Positions 16,499-24,257 of a stretch of 64,000 nucleotides of DNA are shown piece after piece. The notes beneath the pieces are model-generated. The model was given only the letters and a program-made list of their open reading frames with translations. It did not search any database and was not told the DNA's origin. A program made the position numbers and the translations under genes. Source of the stretch: UBA1181 sp045600225 (GTDB lineage Bacteria; Bacteroidota; Bacteroidia; Bacteroidales; Paludibacteraceae); the NCBI GenBank assembly GCA_045600225.1, contig JAZRXL010000025.1, positions 1-64,000 on the forward strand, written 5' to 3'. How positions within the stretch are numbered: the first letter of the stretch is position 1; each line of letters opens with the position of its first letter.

Positions 16499-18757
16499 AT
16501 GGCGCATTATATATTAGCAATTGACGAGACCGGAAATTTTCTTTTGGGGAAACCTGCTGCAAACTACCAGACCAAAACATTTGTTTGCGGTGTTTGTTTA
16601 AAAGATGTGAATAAACAAACAATAGAAGAAAAGTTTGGTGAACTAAGACAGCGGATTTCTGATTTCAAGAACATGTATCCTGAAGAATATCAGAAGGAAA
16701 GGAAGAAGGAATTTCATTATAAAGAAATGACAAATAGGGAGAGAGCATTTTGCCGAGGATTTTTTTCTCCTTTAGTTACGAAGATTATCAAGTCGGAAGG
16801 ATCTCCTGCAATTTACGCCAACAATCAGAATTGGTGGCTATCCGCTTTGATTGCTGTGGTGGATGGCTTCTTTAGGAATACTTCATTCAATTCTGACGAT
16901 ACTGTTGAGATTATTATTGAATTCAGAGATGAAAATTATTTAGGTATCCCCAAAAATTTTAATCTTTCTTACGATGCAAAATTTTGGAAGGAACTTCAGT
17001 CGTTTTTAAGAGATTGTAAGATAAAAAGAAGAGAAGTCAATAAGTTATTAACTTTGAGATGGATTGAAACACTTAATATAACAACCCTAAAACAACAGTT
17101 ATACGATTTTATTCAGGAACAGGAAGAAAAAGTAACTTCAGAAAAGATAAAAGATTGGATGGATAGCCGCTATGAAGTAGTTAAAGAAACAACAAATGGC
17201 GGAAAGGGGAAAAAAATGCCACGAAAATTAGATTCATTCATGTCATATCATGAAATAGTCAAACAACAGATTATCGACCATGTAAGTATATATTGTTCAA
17301 ATTATGGTATGGTAAATCCGACGGTTTCTTTTAGGAACGATCTATACACTAGCTTAGCGGATATAGAATGTGGATTGGTGCTAAACGACAAGGAGGATAA
17401 AGAAAAAATTGAATCTTACTCCTGTGTGGATAACTATGCCATTGAGGACCCTGTGCGATTACTTGAAACTGCGCCTTTGCAGTCATTAATCTTTCTTCTT
17501 CGGGAATTCGAGGAAGAGAGGTATGACAATTATAAGTTAGTGAATAAGATATTCCCGAAATTATTGGAAAATGCAGAAGCGGATAAGTCTGCGTATCTGT
17601 ACGCTTGGGATTGTTTCTATGATTTCTTGAAAAATCAGATAAACTATCGCCAAATCAAAGGAACTCTTGTAAAATTAAAAAACTGCGTAGATGCCTTCTC
17701 TCAGGAATTCAGGAACTTCATTTCAACTGATCTAAAAAGCATTAGAGAATCAGATATTGACTTGCTTATCCTGTTTACGGAATACTATTCGCATATTGGT
17801 AGTATTGAAATACCTTTTTCAGAAGAAGAATCTTCAAAAGTTTTGTGGAAAGACAGAAGAATCCTTCATAGATGGGAGAATCTATACAGATATAATCTTA
17901 GAAAGTCTCAACTTCACTTTAATTCCTACAATTTTGATGAAGATATAGAAATCTTCACCAACATGTATAATGTACAGAAAAGTTTGATAAATGCTTTACC
18001 TCCTTTAGAAAAGCCTTCTGATAAACCCCAGAAGCCTTCTGATAGCCATATTGTTACTATCATCAATACGATAGCCCAAGCTAATGCATTCCAAGGTAAT
18101 GTTGAGCGCGCAATAGAGTTATTCAAATCTTCTTTGGCATACGGAGATTCGGCTCAAACACATTCTTACATACAAACCTGCTATCACAAACAGAAGAATT
18201 TATGTGAGAGCATAAAAGAATTTGAAGAACAAATTAAACGAAGAGAGAAAAATCCTACAGCTAAGGATTATTACAATGGCAAGGACTACTCTAACGTTTG
18301 GGAATTACTTTCATACGTAAAGTTAAGGGCTCTTGATCTATATCTTAATAAAACATCTGAATTGAAAGGCATAGACATAGAATCTGTTGAGAAGTACGCA
18401 GGTAATGAATATCCGTTCCCACTAATAAAAAAATGGGAAGCAGTTGCCTTATACTTGGAAGATCAAGATACCAATAAAGAAAAGGTGAAGCGTTTATTGA
18501 GTAGCGCAATTGATGATCTATTGTCTGTCGGCAATGAATTTGCAATCACTACCTTGGCAATCACAGTATTTCATTGTCTTGCTTTGGTTGACTGTAGTAC
18601 GGAATTATGTGATAGGTACGTTGAGTATATAAATACACTTAGGGGGCAATCCCAATATTTTGATGATTTTTTGGATCGGAATAAAGACCTTCTCGATTTG
18701 AATAACAATCTTGATCTTTGGGACCGAGCCCTTTTATTGCCATTTAATTATTCGTAA
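16499..18757 (+). CDS. DUF3800-like (RNase H fold) protein with TPR-like C-terminal half
   Basis: 752-residue protein starting 8 bp after cas12a2, with AAGGA near its ATG, so it is probably cotranscribed. The N-terminal ~310 residues resemble DUF3800, a predicted RNase H-fold nuclease family. It has the opening ILAIDETGNF (Asp9, Glu10; DESG is usual), HYKEM (His73, Glu76), a beta strand ending in EFRDEN (Asp144, Glu145), and LADIECG (Asp288), which matches the family's late ADxxxG motif. The rest is helical, with at least one recognisable TPR-like unit at about residues 515-600 (IAQANAFQGNVERAIELFKSSLAYGD and onward). No membrane segment is seen. DUF3800 proteins are often near defence genes, but I know of none described as a Cas12a2 partner. 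A nuclease or target-sensing role is inference. Confidence 0.62.
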   Translation: MAHYILAIDETGNFLLGKPAANYQTKTFVCGVCLKDVNKQTIEEKFGELRQRISDFKNMYPEEYQKERKKEFHYKEMTNRERAFCRGFFSPLVTKIIKSEGSPAIYANNQNWWLSALIAVVDGFFRNTSFNSDDTVEIIIEFRDENYLGIPKNFNLSYDAKFWKELQSFLRDCKIKRREVNKLLTLRWIETLNITTLKQQLYDFIQEQEEKVTSEKIKDWMDSRYEVVKETTNGGKGKKMPRKLDSFMSYHEIVKQQIIDHVSIYCSNYGMVNPTVSFRNDLYTSLADIECGLVLNDKEDKEKIESYSCVDNYAIEDPVRLLETAPLQSLIFLLREFEEERYDNYKLVNKIFPKLLENAEADKSAYLYAWDCFYDFLKNQINYRQIKGTLVKLKNCVDAFSQEFRNFISTDLKSIRESDIDLLILFTEYYSHIGSIEIPFSEEESSKVLWKDRRILHRWENLYRYNLRKSQLHFNSYNFDEDIEIFTNMYNVQKSLINALPPLEKPSDKPQKPSDSHIVTIINTIAQANAFQGNVERAIELFKSSLAYGDSAQTHSYIQTCYHKQKNLCESIKEFEEQIKRREKNPTAKDYYNGKDYSNVWELLSYVKLRALDLYLNKTSELKGIDIESVEKYAGNEYPFPLIKKWEAVALYLEDQDTNKEKVKRLLSSAIDDLLSVGNEFAITTLAITVFHCLALVDCSTELCDRYVEYINTLRGQSQYFDDFLDRNKDLLDLNNNLDLWDRALLLPFNYS

Positions 18758-18786
18758 TCTTTTCTCATTTCAACTATTCCTAGAAG

Positions 18787-19740
18787 ATGCAGAATATTTT
18801 TAATAGTTCAAGCGATATTAAGAGGGATTTGAGAATCATTTATTATGATTTGCTTAAGTCCAGGCAGGGTGTGACTTACGAAATGGTATTCAAATCATTT
18901 CTGAAGAAAGTAAGAGTCGAAGAATTGGAAAACTCTGTTGATTCGGATGGGGAGGAAGAAATTCGCAAGATTGAGTATTCAATCGAAGAGGAGTTCCAGA
19001 AGTTCGGGTATGAAATAGATAGAAGTGTATATAACGCTATAAAAAAGGTAATCCCATCTTTTAATAAAGATATGATTAAAATGGGATATCGAATTATTGC
19101 GTCAGGAGGTAAAAATACATCGTACACCTTGGAAACAAGATACAGTGATCCTCTTCAACAATGGGAAAAAGAGTCGATATATGAAAGATATGTGGAGATA
19201 TTTGCGGAGAAAATCCAACTAGAATGGCCAGTTCGTTTAACTTATAAACCATTCGATAAAGATGAAATGTCCATTATATTTCACCCTCACCATTTGAGAA
19301 ACTATGCGGGAAAGTGGTTTGTTATCGGCGTATCGGAAAAAGAGGGACATTCTACAAAGAGATTTGTCGTTGCTATTGATCGAATTCGTAATCTTTCTAA
19401 GGTAAGCAAATCTCACAGATACATTGCTCCTCTTCCCAATGAATATGATTATCTGCATGATATTATAGGCGTCTATAAGGAAGATAAGCCCGTGATGAAA
19501 ATAAGGTTGAAAGCTATTGATAGGAATACCCATGGGAAATTGGTCTCAAATCCGCTGCATAGCTCTCAAGAAGTGTTACCCGATAGAGATTATGGTATAG
19601 TGGAACTTAACGTTATACCTAATGGGGAACTACGAGCGCTAATATTGAGCTATGGTTCAAAATTGAAAGTGATAGAACCACAAGAGTTCAAAGCGGAAAT
19701 TCAAGAAGAGATAAGAAAGATGATAAACTGTTACGAGTAG
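18787..19740 (+). CDS. WYL-domain transcriptional regulator / ligand sensor
   Basis: 317 residues, starting 29 bp after the DUF3800-like gene on the same strand. The N-terminal ~120 residues are charged and helical and may hold a winged helix (around FKSFLKKVRVEEL), but a clear DNA-binding motif is not obvious. The WYL domain spans roughly 145-215, with MSIIFHPHHLRNYAGKWFVIGV and RFVVAIDRIRNL. A WCX-like C-terminal extension runs to the end (LRALILSYGSKLKVIEP). WYL proteins bind nucleic acids or nucleotide ligands and regulate several CRISPR-Cas and other defence loci, including an accessory of type VI-D effectors. Its position last in the cas12a2 run suggests control of, or allosteric partnership with, this system. 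That link is inference. Confidence 0.78.
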   Translation: MQNIFNSSSDIKRDLRIIYYDLLKSRQGVTYEMVFKSFLKKVRVEELENSVDSDGEEEIRKIEYSIEEEFQKFGYEIDRSVYNAIKKVIPSFNKDMIKMGYRIIASGGKNTSYTLETRYSDPLQQWEKESIYERYVEIFAEKIQLEWPVRLTYKPFDKDEMSIIFHPHHLRNYAGKWFVIGVSEKEGHSTKRFVVAIDRIRNLSKVSKSHRYIAPLPNEYDYLHDIIGVYKEDKPVMKIRLKAIDRNTHGKLVSNPLHSSQEVLPDRDYGIVELNVIPNGELRALILSYGSKLKVIEPQEFKAEIQEEIRKMINCYE

Positions 19741-19752
19741 AATTTTTATATG

Positions 19753-19830
19753 TTTTTCATCGGTGCCGTTTAATGGCACCGATGAAAAAAGACAAACATT
19801 TTGTCAACCAACAAAAAGGGACTATCTTTG
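19753..19830 (+). promoter_or_regulatory. Hairpin plus canonical Bacteroidetes promoter, module 1
   Basis: A perfect 15-bp inverted repeat (19753-19767 with 19775-19789, 7-nt loop) is followed by a -33 TTTG at 19800-19803, 19 bp, and a -7 TATCTTTG at 19823-19830. A short palindrome (ACAAA CAT TTTGT) overlaps the -33 box and could be an operator. It drives the 60-codon peptide gene at 19862. The bases ATC GGT GCC GTT TAA inside the hairpin would read IGAV-stop, the same C-terminus as that peptide. Confidence 0.7.
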
Positions 19831-19861
19831 CATCGTTAAACAAACAAAAAAAAAAGAAACT

Positions 19862-20044
19862 ATGAAAAAACAAACAAGAAAATCCGTAATCATCGACACG
19901 ATTCCCACAAGTTTAATTCTCTCAGTAGGGAAAGGCGCATACAAGGGATATAAGAAAGGGGGCGTACGAGGAGCAATAGCCGGTGGCGTAAGTGCACTCA
20001 TCTTGGATATCGTAGGCAAGTGTTGGCCCATTGGTGCCGTATGA
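19862..20044 (+). CDS. Small glycine-rich hydrophobic peptide (60 aa), function unknown
   Basis: Begins with ATG preceded by AAAGAAACT and a canonical promoter 31 bp upstream, and ends PIGAV. The basic N-terminus (MKKQTRKSV) leads into a segment rich in glycine and small residues, with GKGAYKGYKKGG and GAIAGGVSALILDIVG. This could form a membrane-inserting helix with GxxxG packing, as in holin-like, bacteriocin-like or type I toxin peptides. There is no double-glycine leader and no adjacent exporter or immunity gene that I can identify. A longer upstream frame (from 19763) overlaps the promoter and hairpin and was rejected. Its stop codon lies in the loop of the next hairpin, which couples the gene to the following regulatory module. 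Confidence 0.5.
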   Translation: MKKQTRKSVIIDTIPTSLILSVGKGAYKGYKKGGVRGAIAGGVSALILDIVGKCWPIGAV

Positions 20045-20101
20045 TGGTACCGATGATATGTAACAAACATTTTGTCGGCAAAGGAGAAGATGCTATCTTT
20101 G
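20029..20101 (+). promoter_or_regulatory. Hairpin plus canonical promoter, module 2 (homologue of module 1)
   Basis: Inverted repeat 20029-20038 / 20046-20055 with a 7-nt loop, then TTTG at 20071-20074, 19 bp, TATCTTTG at 20094-20101. Over 78 bases from the hairpin start it aligns without gaps to module 1, with 59 identical bases by hand count. Differences inside the stem keep pairing as G-U, which points to an RNA hairpin. It drives the gene at 20147. Confidence 0.7.
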
Positions 20102-20146
20102 CACCGTGAAACAAATCTATAACAATAACCCCAAAAAAGAAAAACT

Positions 20147-20569
20147 ATGAAAAACAACAAACAAACAACAATCAGCGAAAACACCATGAACAACAAAACA
20201 AACCAGAAGCAGATTATCAAGAGAAAGAAGGCTGAAGCCAATGCTCGCCGTAAAATCAACAAGAGTTGGGAGAAAGTCGAGCACACCCCCAAATACCGCT
20301 CATCGTCAGCAAAAGAGGTGTGTGATACCATAACCAAGAAGATTGAGATAGAAGTGCTGGATGGTATTCTTCTCAACCTTAGTATAAAGAGTCAGACGAA
20401 GTCACCGAGTGTTCAGAACCGCATATTGAGACGAATCGTTGAGAAGCGTCAGGCTCAGGCTAACCACAAGAAATATGGGCGCACAGAAGACCTCACTTCA
20501 CTACACGTTTCCATTACTAGCACAAGCCGTTGTATGGAAGCTATACGCAAGAAAAGGTTTGCTGCCTAG
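20147..20569 (+). CDS. Small basic hypothetical protein (140 aa)
   Basis: Unrecognised protein with its own TTTG/TATCTTTG promoter 45 bp upstream. The first ~50 residues are very rich in Asn, Gln, Lys and Arg (NKTNQKQIIKRKKAEANARR), and the middle (AKEVCDTITKKIEIEVLDGILLNL) is predicted helical. The C-terminal part is basic again (RILRRIVEKRQAQANHKK, RKKRFAA). The composition suggests nucleic-acid binding, but no fold is identifiable. It lies in a group of small genes each preceded by a hairpin and promoter, which suggests independent expression rather than an operon. Confidence 0.5.
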   Translation: MKNNKQTTISENTMNNKTNQKQIIKRKKAEANARRKINKSWEKVEHTPKYRSSSAKEVCDTITKKIEIEVLDGILLNLSIKSQTKSPSVQNRILRRIVEKRQAQANHKKYGRTEDLTSLHVSITSTSRCMEAIRKKRFAA

Positions 20570-20586
20570 CCTAACAAGGAACAACA

Positions 20587-20662
20587 TATTGGTTCCAAAT
20601 ATAGCGGAACCAATACACTTTAGAAGATGTTTGTTTAGGACAATGAAATCTCTGTAACTTTG
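20587..20662 (+). promoter_or_regulatory. Hairpin plus promoter, module 3
   Basis: A perfect 10-bp inverted repeat (20587-20596 / 20606-20615, 9-nt loop) is followed by TTTG at 20630-20633, 21 bp, and TAACTTTG at 20655-20662. The architecture is the same as modules 1 and 2 but the sequence is different. It drives the paralogue pair and probably the helicase gene. Confidence 0.6.
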
Positions 20663-20764
20663 CATCGCATTTCCGAGAGAGTTGGTTTTGTTTATGCATT
20701 ATTCTTATTTATCAAAACAGAGGTAGCGGCCTATTCCGCTAAACAAAAACAAAATCAAACGACT

Positions 20765-21208
20765 ATGAGCAAATCACTCGCACTCGTTGCCGCAAAGGCA
20801 CTCCCAGCCCTCTCTGGCAGTTCTCTCACCTACAATCCAGAGAAGAACGTGTACCTCACTCTTGGTTACACCAGCGCAGCTGGTAATACCTACTACAAGG
20901 CTATCCGTTTTTCTGATCGATTGGCCGTGTACTACCATATTGGTCAGGGGTATGCTTACACCTTCCTAAATGGCATCACACTCTTCGCATGGGACGGACA
21001 AAAGGCAAACATCATCGCTCAGAAGTTCTGGGGTGGATGCAACTGGCGAACCTTCAACGAACGAAGTGCCCAAGAAGAGAGTATACTCATGCTGAAAGAC
21101 TTCCTTGCAGGACAGGCAAAGGCAATGGGTAGTGTCATTGAGGAAAGACAATTGCTCGATTTCTCTAGAACTATGATTGAAGAAACCCAGCAGAAAAGAC
21201 TCGGATAA
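20765..21208 (+). CDS. Hypothetical protein, first of two tandem paralogues (147 aa)
   Basis: The start at 20765 (MSKSLALVAAKA) follows an A-rich leader and a promoter about 100 bp upstream; the longer frame from 20660 begins inside the -7 element and is rejected. The core is NTYYKAIRFSDRLAVYYHIGQGYAYT, followed by LNGITLFAWDG. The neighbouring protein shows the same pattern (RYYKGVRFCDRIVIVEKVGLYHT and IDGLEVYAFNG), so the two are diverged duplicates. The C-terminal half is helical and charged (MLKDFLAGQAKAMG). I recognise no family. Its position before a PIF1-like helicase suggests a shared pathway, but there is no direct evidence of function. Confidence 0.6.
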   Translation: MSKSLALVAAKALPALSGSSLTYNPEKNVYLTLGYTSAAGNTYYKAIRFSDRLAVYYHIGQGYAYTFLNGITLFAWDGQKANIIAQKFWGGCNWRTFNERSAQEESILMLKDFLAGQAKAMGSVIEERQLLDFSRTMIEETQQKRLG

Positions 21209-21266
21209 AAATGAGTTAACAAGAAAACAAACAATCAAATCAGAAAACCCAAAAAACAAACAATAA

Positions 21267-21773
21267 ATGGCAACATTTACCAGAGCAATTAATAAGGATC
21301 TATTTGACAGGATTCTACCTACATTCGGTAATCCAAGAGTTCAAGTCCCTGTGTGGGATGAGGGACAGAAGATGTTTCTCTGTGATGAATACGAGAGTGG
21401 TAGTGGACACCGATACTACAAAGGAGTAAGGTTCTGCGACCGAATCGTCATCGTGGAAAAGGTGGGACTTTATCATACCATAACCTACATAGATGGTCTC
21501 GAGGTTTACGCCTTTAATGGTACAAGACTGGAGCTTGTGCAAAAGCGTGATTACGACAAGGTGATCCGTCGTGAGGAGTTCATACGTCAGGAATCGGAGG
21601 CCATGGTACGTAACTACTTCGATGCTGTCCTAAAGGCACAGAGAACATCTATTCCTAAGGATCATCTCGAATCAAAGACAAAAGAAATCATTGATGGATG
21701 CTATAAAAGTTTCCTCGATAGTGATTTCAACACCCGACTCACCCAAATCCTACCAATAATCAAAAATAAATGA
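21267..21773 (+). CDS. Hypothetical protein, second tandem paralogue (168 aa)
   Basis: Starts 58 bp after the previous gene (MATFTRAINKDLF). The beta-rich core around residues 48-95 repeats the pattern of the upstream paralogue: YYKGVRFCDRI, a Gly, then Thr-x3-xGLEVYAFNG. The last 70 residues are helical and charged and end ILPIIKNK. The stop codon overlaps the ATG of the helicase gene (ATGA at 21770-21773), indicating translational coupling and probably functional association with the helicase. No catalytic motif is visible. Possibilities include a helicase cofactor or a mobile-element protein; neither is supported beyond context. Confidence 0.6.
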   Translation: MATFTRAINKDLFDRILPTFGNPRVQVPVWDEGQKMFLCDEYESGSGHRYYKGVRFCDRIVIVEKVGLYHTITYIDGLEVYAFNGTRLELVQKRDYDKVIRREEFIRQESEAMVRNYFDAVLKAQRTSIPKDHLESKTKEIIDGCYKSFLDSDFNTRLTQILPIIKNK

Positions 21774-23830
21774 CCATGACATACACACAGATCGACACAC
21801 AAAACCAACAACAAGTATTGGCTTACGAGCTTATTGCCAACACTAATAGTTGCTTCTTCCTTACAGGACGTGCGGGAACAGGGAAAACGACGTTTCTACG
21901 TAATGTACAGAATATGGTGGACAAGCAATTCATCACGTTGGCTCCAACAGGGGTCGCAGCGATTCTCGCGGGCGGTGATACCATCCACTCTTTCTTTGGG
22001 CTTCCTATGGAGGTGTGTTCCTCTGAAACGTGTGGAAAACTCAACGAGGCACGTATTAATACCCTCATTCATGCAGATACGATCATCATTGATGAAGTAT
22101 CCATGGTAAGGTGTGATGTCATAGATGCGATCGACTACACACTTCGCAAAACACTCAGGACTACCCAACCCTTTGGTGGAAAACAGATCATCTTCGTCGG
22201 TGATATGTTTCAGTTACCTCCCGTTGTGGGTCAAGGTGCAGAACGTGATCTCCTTCACGACATATACCAATCAGATGAGTTCTTCTTCTACAAGGCGAAC
22301 GCTATCAAACGGATGCGCTTGGTAAAGATAGAGTTTCAGAAGGTATATCGTCAGAATGACGATAAGAAGTTCCTTCACATCCTAGAGAACGTCCGAATGA
22401 ACAAGGTGACACCTGAAGACATAATGCATCTCAATGGTCGTGTGGCGAAACCAGGTCCGGAGGATGGTTTGGTTATTACTCTCGCGTCTCACAATAAGAC
22501 TGCCGATGAGATTAACCTTCAACGGCTTTCGGAGATTGAATCGGAGGAATTCATCTATGAGGGCACTATAGCTGGAAAGTTTGAAAACAAAAAACTTCCA
22601 GTAGGGTTGAATCTGCAACTGAAGGTAGGAGCACAAGTGATGTTCACAAGAAATGACCAACAGAAGCGCTGGGCTAATGGAACATTAGCTAGAGTCTCCA
22701 AACTCAAGAAAGATGAGATACAGGTCACCTTGGAGAATGGTGAGACTCATGTCGTTCCTTGTGCATCCTGGGATTCTGTCAGTTATGACTACGACCGTGA
22801 CTCAAAAAAGTTAAAAAAACAGGTGATAGGTTCCTTCACCCAATATCCGTTGAAATTGGCGTGGGCTATCACTGTGCATAAAAGTCAGGGCATGACATTT
22901 GACAAATTGTCACTTGATCTCAGCAAAGGTTTTTTTGCTGCAGGGCAACTATATGTGGCTCTAAGTCGTGTACGTTCCCTTGACGGACTTTTCCTTTCAA
23001 AGGGTATTGTGTCTCATTATGCGCATACAAACCGTGAGATCATCGCTTTCGCAAGTGATTACAACAATGAGCATGCCATAAAGCATGAAATAGAAAGTGG
23101 CAAAGCGGTTTATGATCTGCTGAAGGGAAATGATTACGACGAAGCGGCAAGGCAATACCTAATGTTGGCGCATAAGTATGTTGTCGAGGATGATTTCAAG
23201 GAGGCGATGCATCAGACAAAAAGATTTCTCGATATGTTGATATGCGATGAAGGACTGATTGGCTGTCTTGACTCTGTTCCTGAATCCTTAATGAAGTCAG
23301 ATCATTGGTGTTTGAAATTCCTAGCAGCATTGTTCTGTCTCTATGCCAATAGGTATGAAGATTCACTATCCTTCATCAATGAGGTACTTGAAAGTCATCA
23401 TTGTCAGGAGGCGCTTTTCGTGAAATCACGCGCGCTTACGCTCCTAGGACGCTATAAAGAAGCAGATGAAGTGAATGTTGTGTTAGGTGATCTTTTTGAC
23501 ATCGCCACTCCTGACGCAAAGGTGCTGTACACGGTAGCTTTATTGAATGAGCTAAAGATTGGAGATCCGGGACTCATCTTGATGCAGAAGCTTGTTGAAG
23601 TGAAGCCTAAGTATGACAAAGGTATCCATACTATGCGTATGCTGATGAAACGCAAGGGCTTATTATTGAACTCTCCTCAGGAAAGTGAATTGATCGAGGC
23701 GTTCAATTCCAATATTAATGAGGAGGACTTCGATAGGCTTCTAAAGAAGTGCAGGGTCAAAGCTCCTAAGACTGTTGGCTATCTTATTCAGCGAATTAAG
23801 AGGCATGAGTTCAGCGATGGGGCCTCGTGA
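21770..23830 (+). CDS. PIF1-like superfamily 1B DNA helicase with TPR-like C-terminus
   Basis: 686-residue ATPase. The helicase part (about residues 10-440) shows Walker A GRAGTGKTT at 33-41, LAPTGVAA, IIIDEVSMV (Walker B), FVGDMFQLPPVV, and near its end ITVHKSQGMTFD and YVALSRV, the motif V/VI region. Proteins of this type unwind DNA 5'-to-3' and resolve G-quadruplexes or forks, and they are common in Bacteroidetes. The last ~230 residues are helical repeats resembling TPRs (LKGNDYDEAARQYLMLAHKY; LEALFVKSRALTLLGRYKEADE-type units), which might dock a partner. It is translationally coupled to the upstream paralogue. It could act in mobile-element maintenance or defence; the sequence does not decide. 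Confidence 0.85.
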   Translation: MTMTYTQIDTQNQQQVLAYELIANTNSCFFLTGRAGTGKTTFLRNVQNMVDKQFITLAPTGVAAILAGGDTIHSFFGLPMEVCSSETCGKLNEARINTLIHADTIIIDEVSMVRCDVIDAIDYTLRKTLRTTQPFGGKQIIFVGDMFQLPPVVGQGAERDLLHDIYQSDEFFFYKANAIKRMRLVKIEFQKVYRQNDDKKFLHILENVRMNKVTPEDIMHLNGRVAKPGPEDGLVITLASHNKTADEINLQRLSEIESEEFIYEGTIAGKFENKKLPVGLNLQLKVGAQVMFTRNDQQKRWANGTLARVSKLKKDEIQVTLENGETHVVPCASWDSVSYDYDRDSKKLKKQVIGSFTQYPLKLAWAITVHKSQGMTFDKLSLDLSKGFFAAGQLYVALSRVRSLDGLFLSKGIVSHYAHTNREIIAFASDYNNEHAIKHEIESGKAVYDLLKGNDYDEAARQYLMLAHKYVVEDDFKEAMHQTKRFLDMLICDEGLIGCLDSVPESLMKSDHWCLKFLAALFCLYANRYEDSLSFINEVLESHHCQEALFVKSRALTLLGRYKEADEVNVVLGDLFDIATPDAKVLYTVALLNELKIGDPGLILMQKLVEVKPKYDKGIHTMRMLMKRKGLLLNSPQESELIEAFNSNINEEDFDRLLKKCRVKAPKTVGYLIQRIKRHEFSDGAS

Positions 23831-24079
23831 CCTCAGTAGTATTGTCTCGTTTAAAAATATATATAAGCTATCGTCAACAATATTTTTTTCGCAAAGAAAC
23901 ATGCTATAGTATATTGGTAAAAGGTAATTATCATCAGAGGATCCTAGGTGATTTTCTATCTCTTTATATATCTTCCTGTAAAGCATAGAGTTAAGTTAAA
24001 ATATACACTTTTCAAACTTTCTCTGAAATATACAATAAAAAAACGACCAAACGGAAATCCATTTGATCGTTTACCTCTG

Positions 24080-24154
24080 TGGGCCCAACAGGGCTTGAAC
24101 CTGTGACCCCCTGATTATGAGTCAGGTGCTACTAACCAACTGAGCTATGGGCCC
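24080..24154 (-). tRNA. tRNA with CAU anticodon (Met elongator or Ile2)
   Basis: Seven-bp acceptor stem (GGGCCCA / TGGGCCC), anticodon stem CCTGA/TCAGG with loop CTCATAA (anticodon CAU), T arm ACAGG-TTCAAGC-CCTGT, discriminator A and no encoded CCA. The D arm is odd: GCTC faces TAGC, leaving a C-T mismatch and one extra loop base. CAU can be elongator Met or lysidine-modified Ile; the body looks more like elongator Met, but I cannot settle this by eye. Confidence 0.88.
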
Positions 24155-24257
24155 TGCTTGCAAATCGCGAAAAAATTCACTACCTTTGCAAAACGGTTGC
24201 AAAAGTAGTATTTTCCGACGATTTACAAAACTTTTTGAACATATTTTTGAAAAGTAA

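Noticed and set aside
19763..20044. 93-codon version of the small peptide
   Set aside because: The extra N-terminal part is encoded by the hairpin and promoter; the ATG at 19862 follows a proper leader.
20660..20764. N-terminal extension of the 147-residue paralogue
   Set aside because: It begins inside the -7 promoter element; the ATG at 20765 gives the length and start expected from its paralogue.
23741..23986. 81-codon minus-strand frame (MLYRKIYKEIENHL at the start)
   Set aside because: It overlaps the helicase 3' end by 90 bp and has no recognisable family or promoter; kept only as a weak possibility.
19740..24154. Genomic island integrated into the tRNA gene
   Set aside because: The position is suggestive, but no integrase and no direct repeat of the tRNA 3' end was found at the other boundary.
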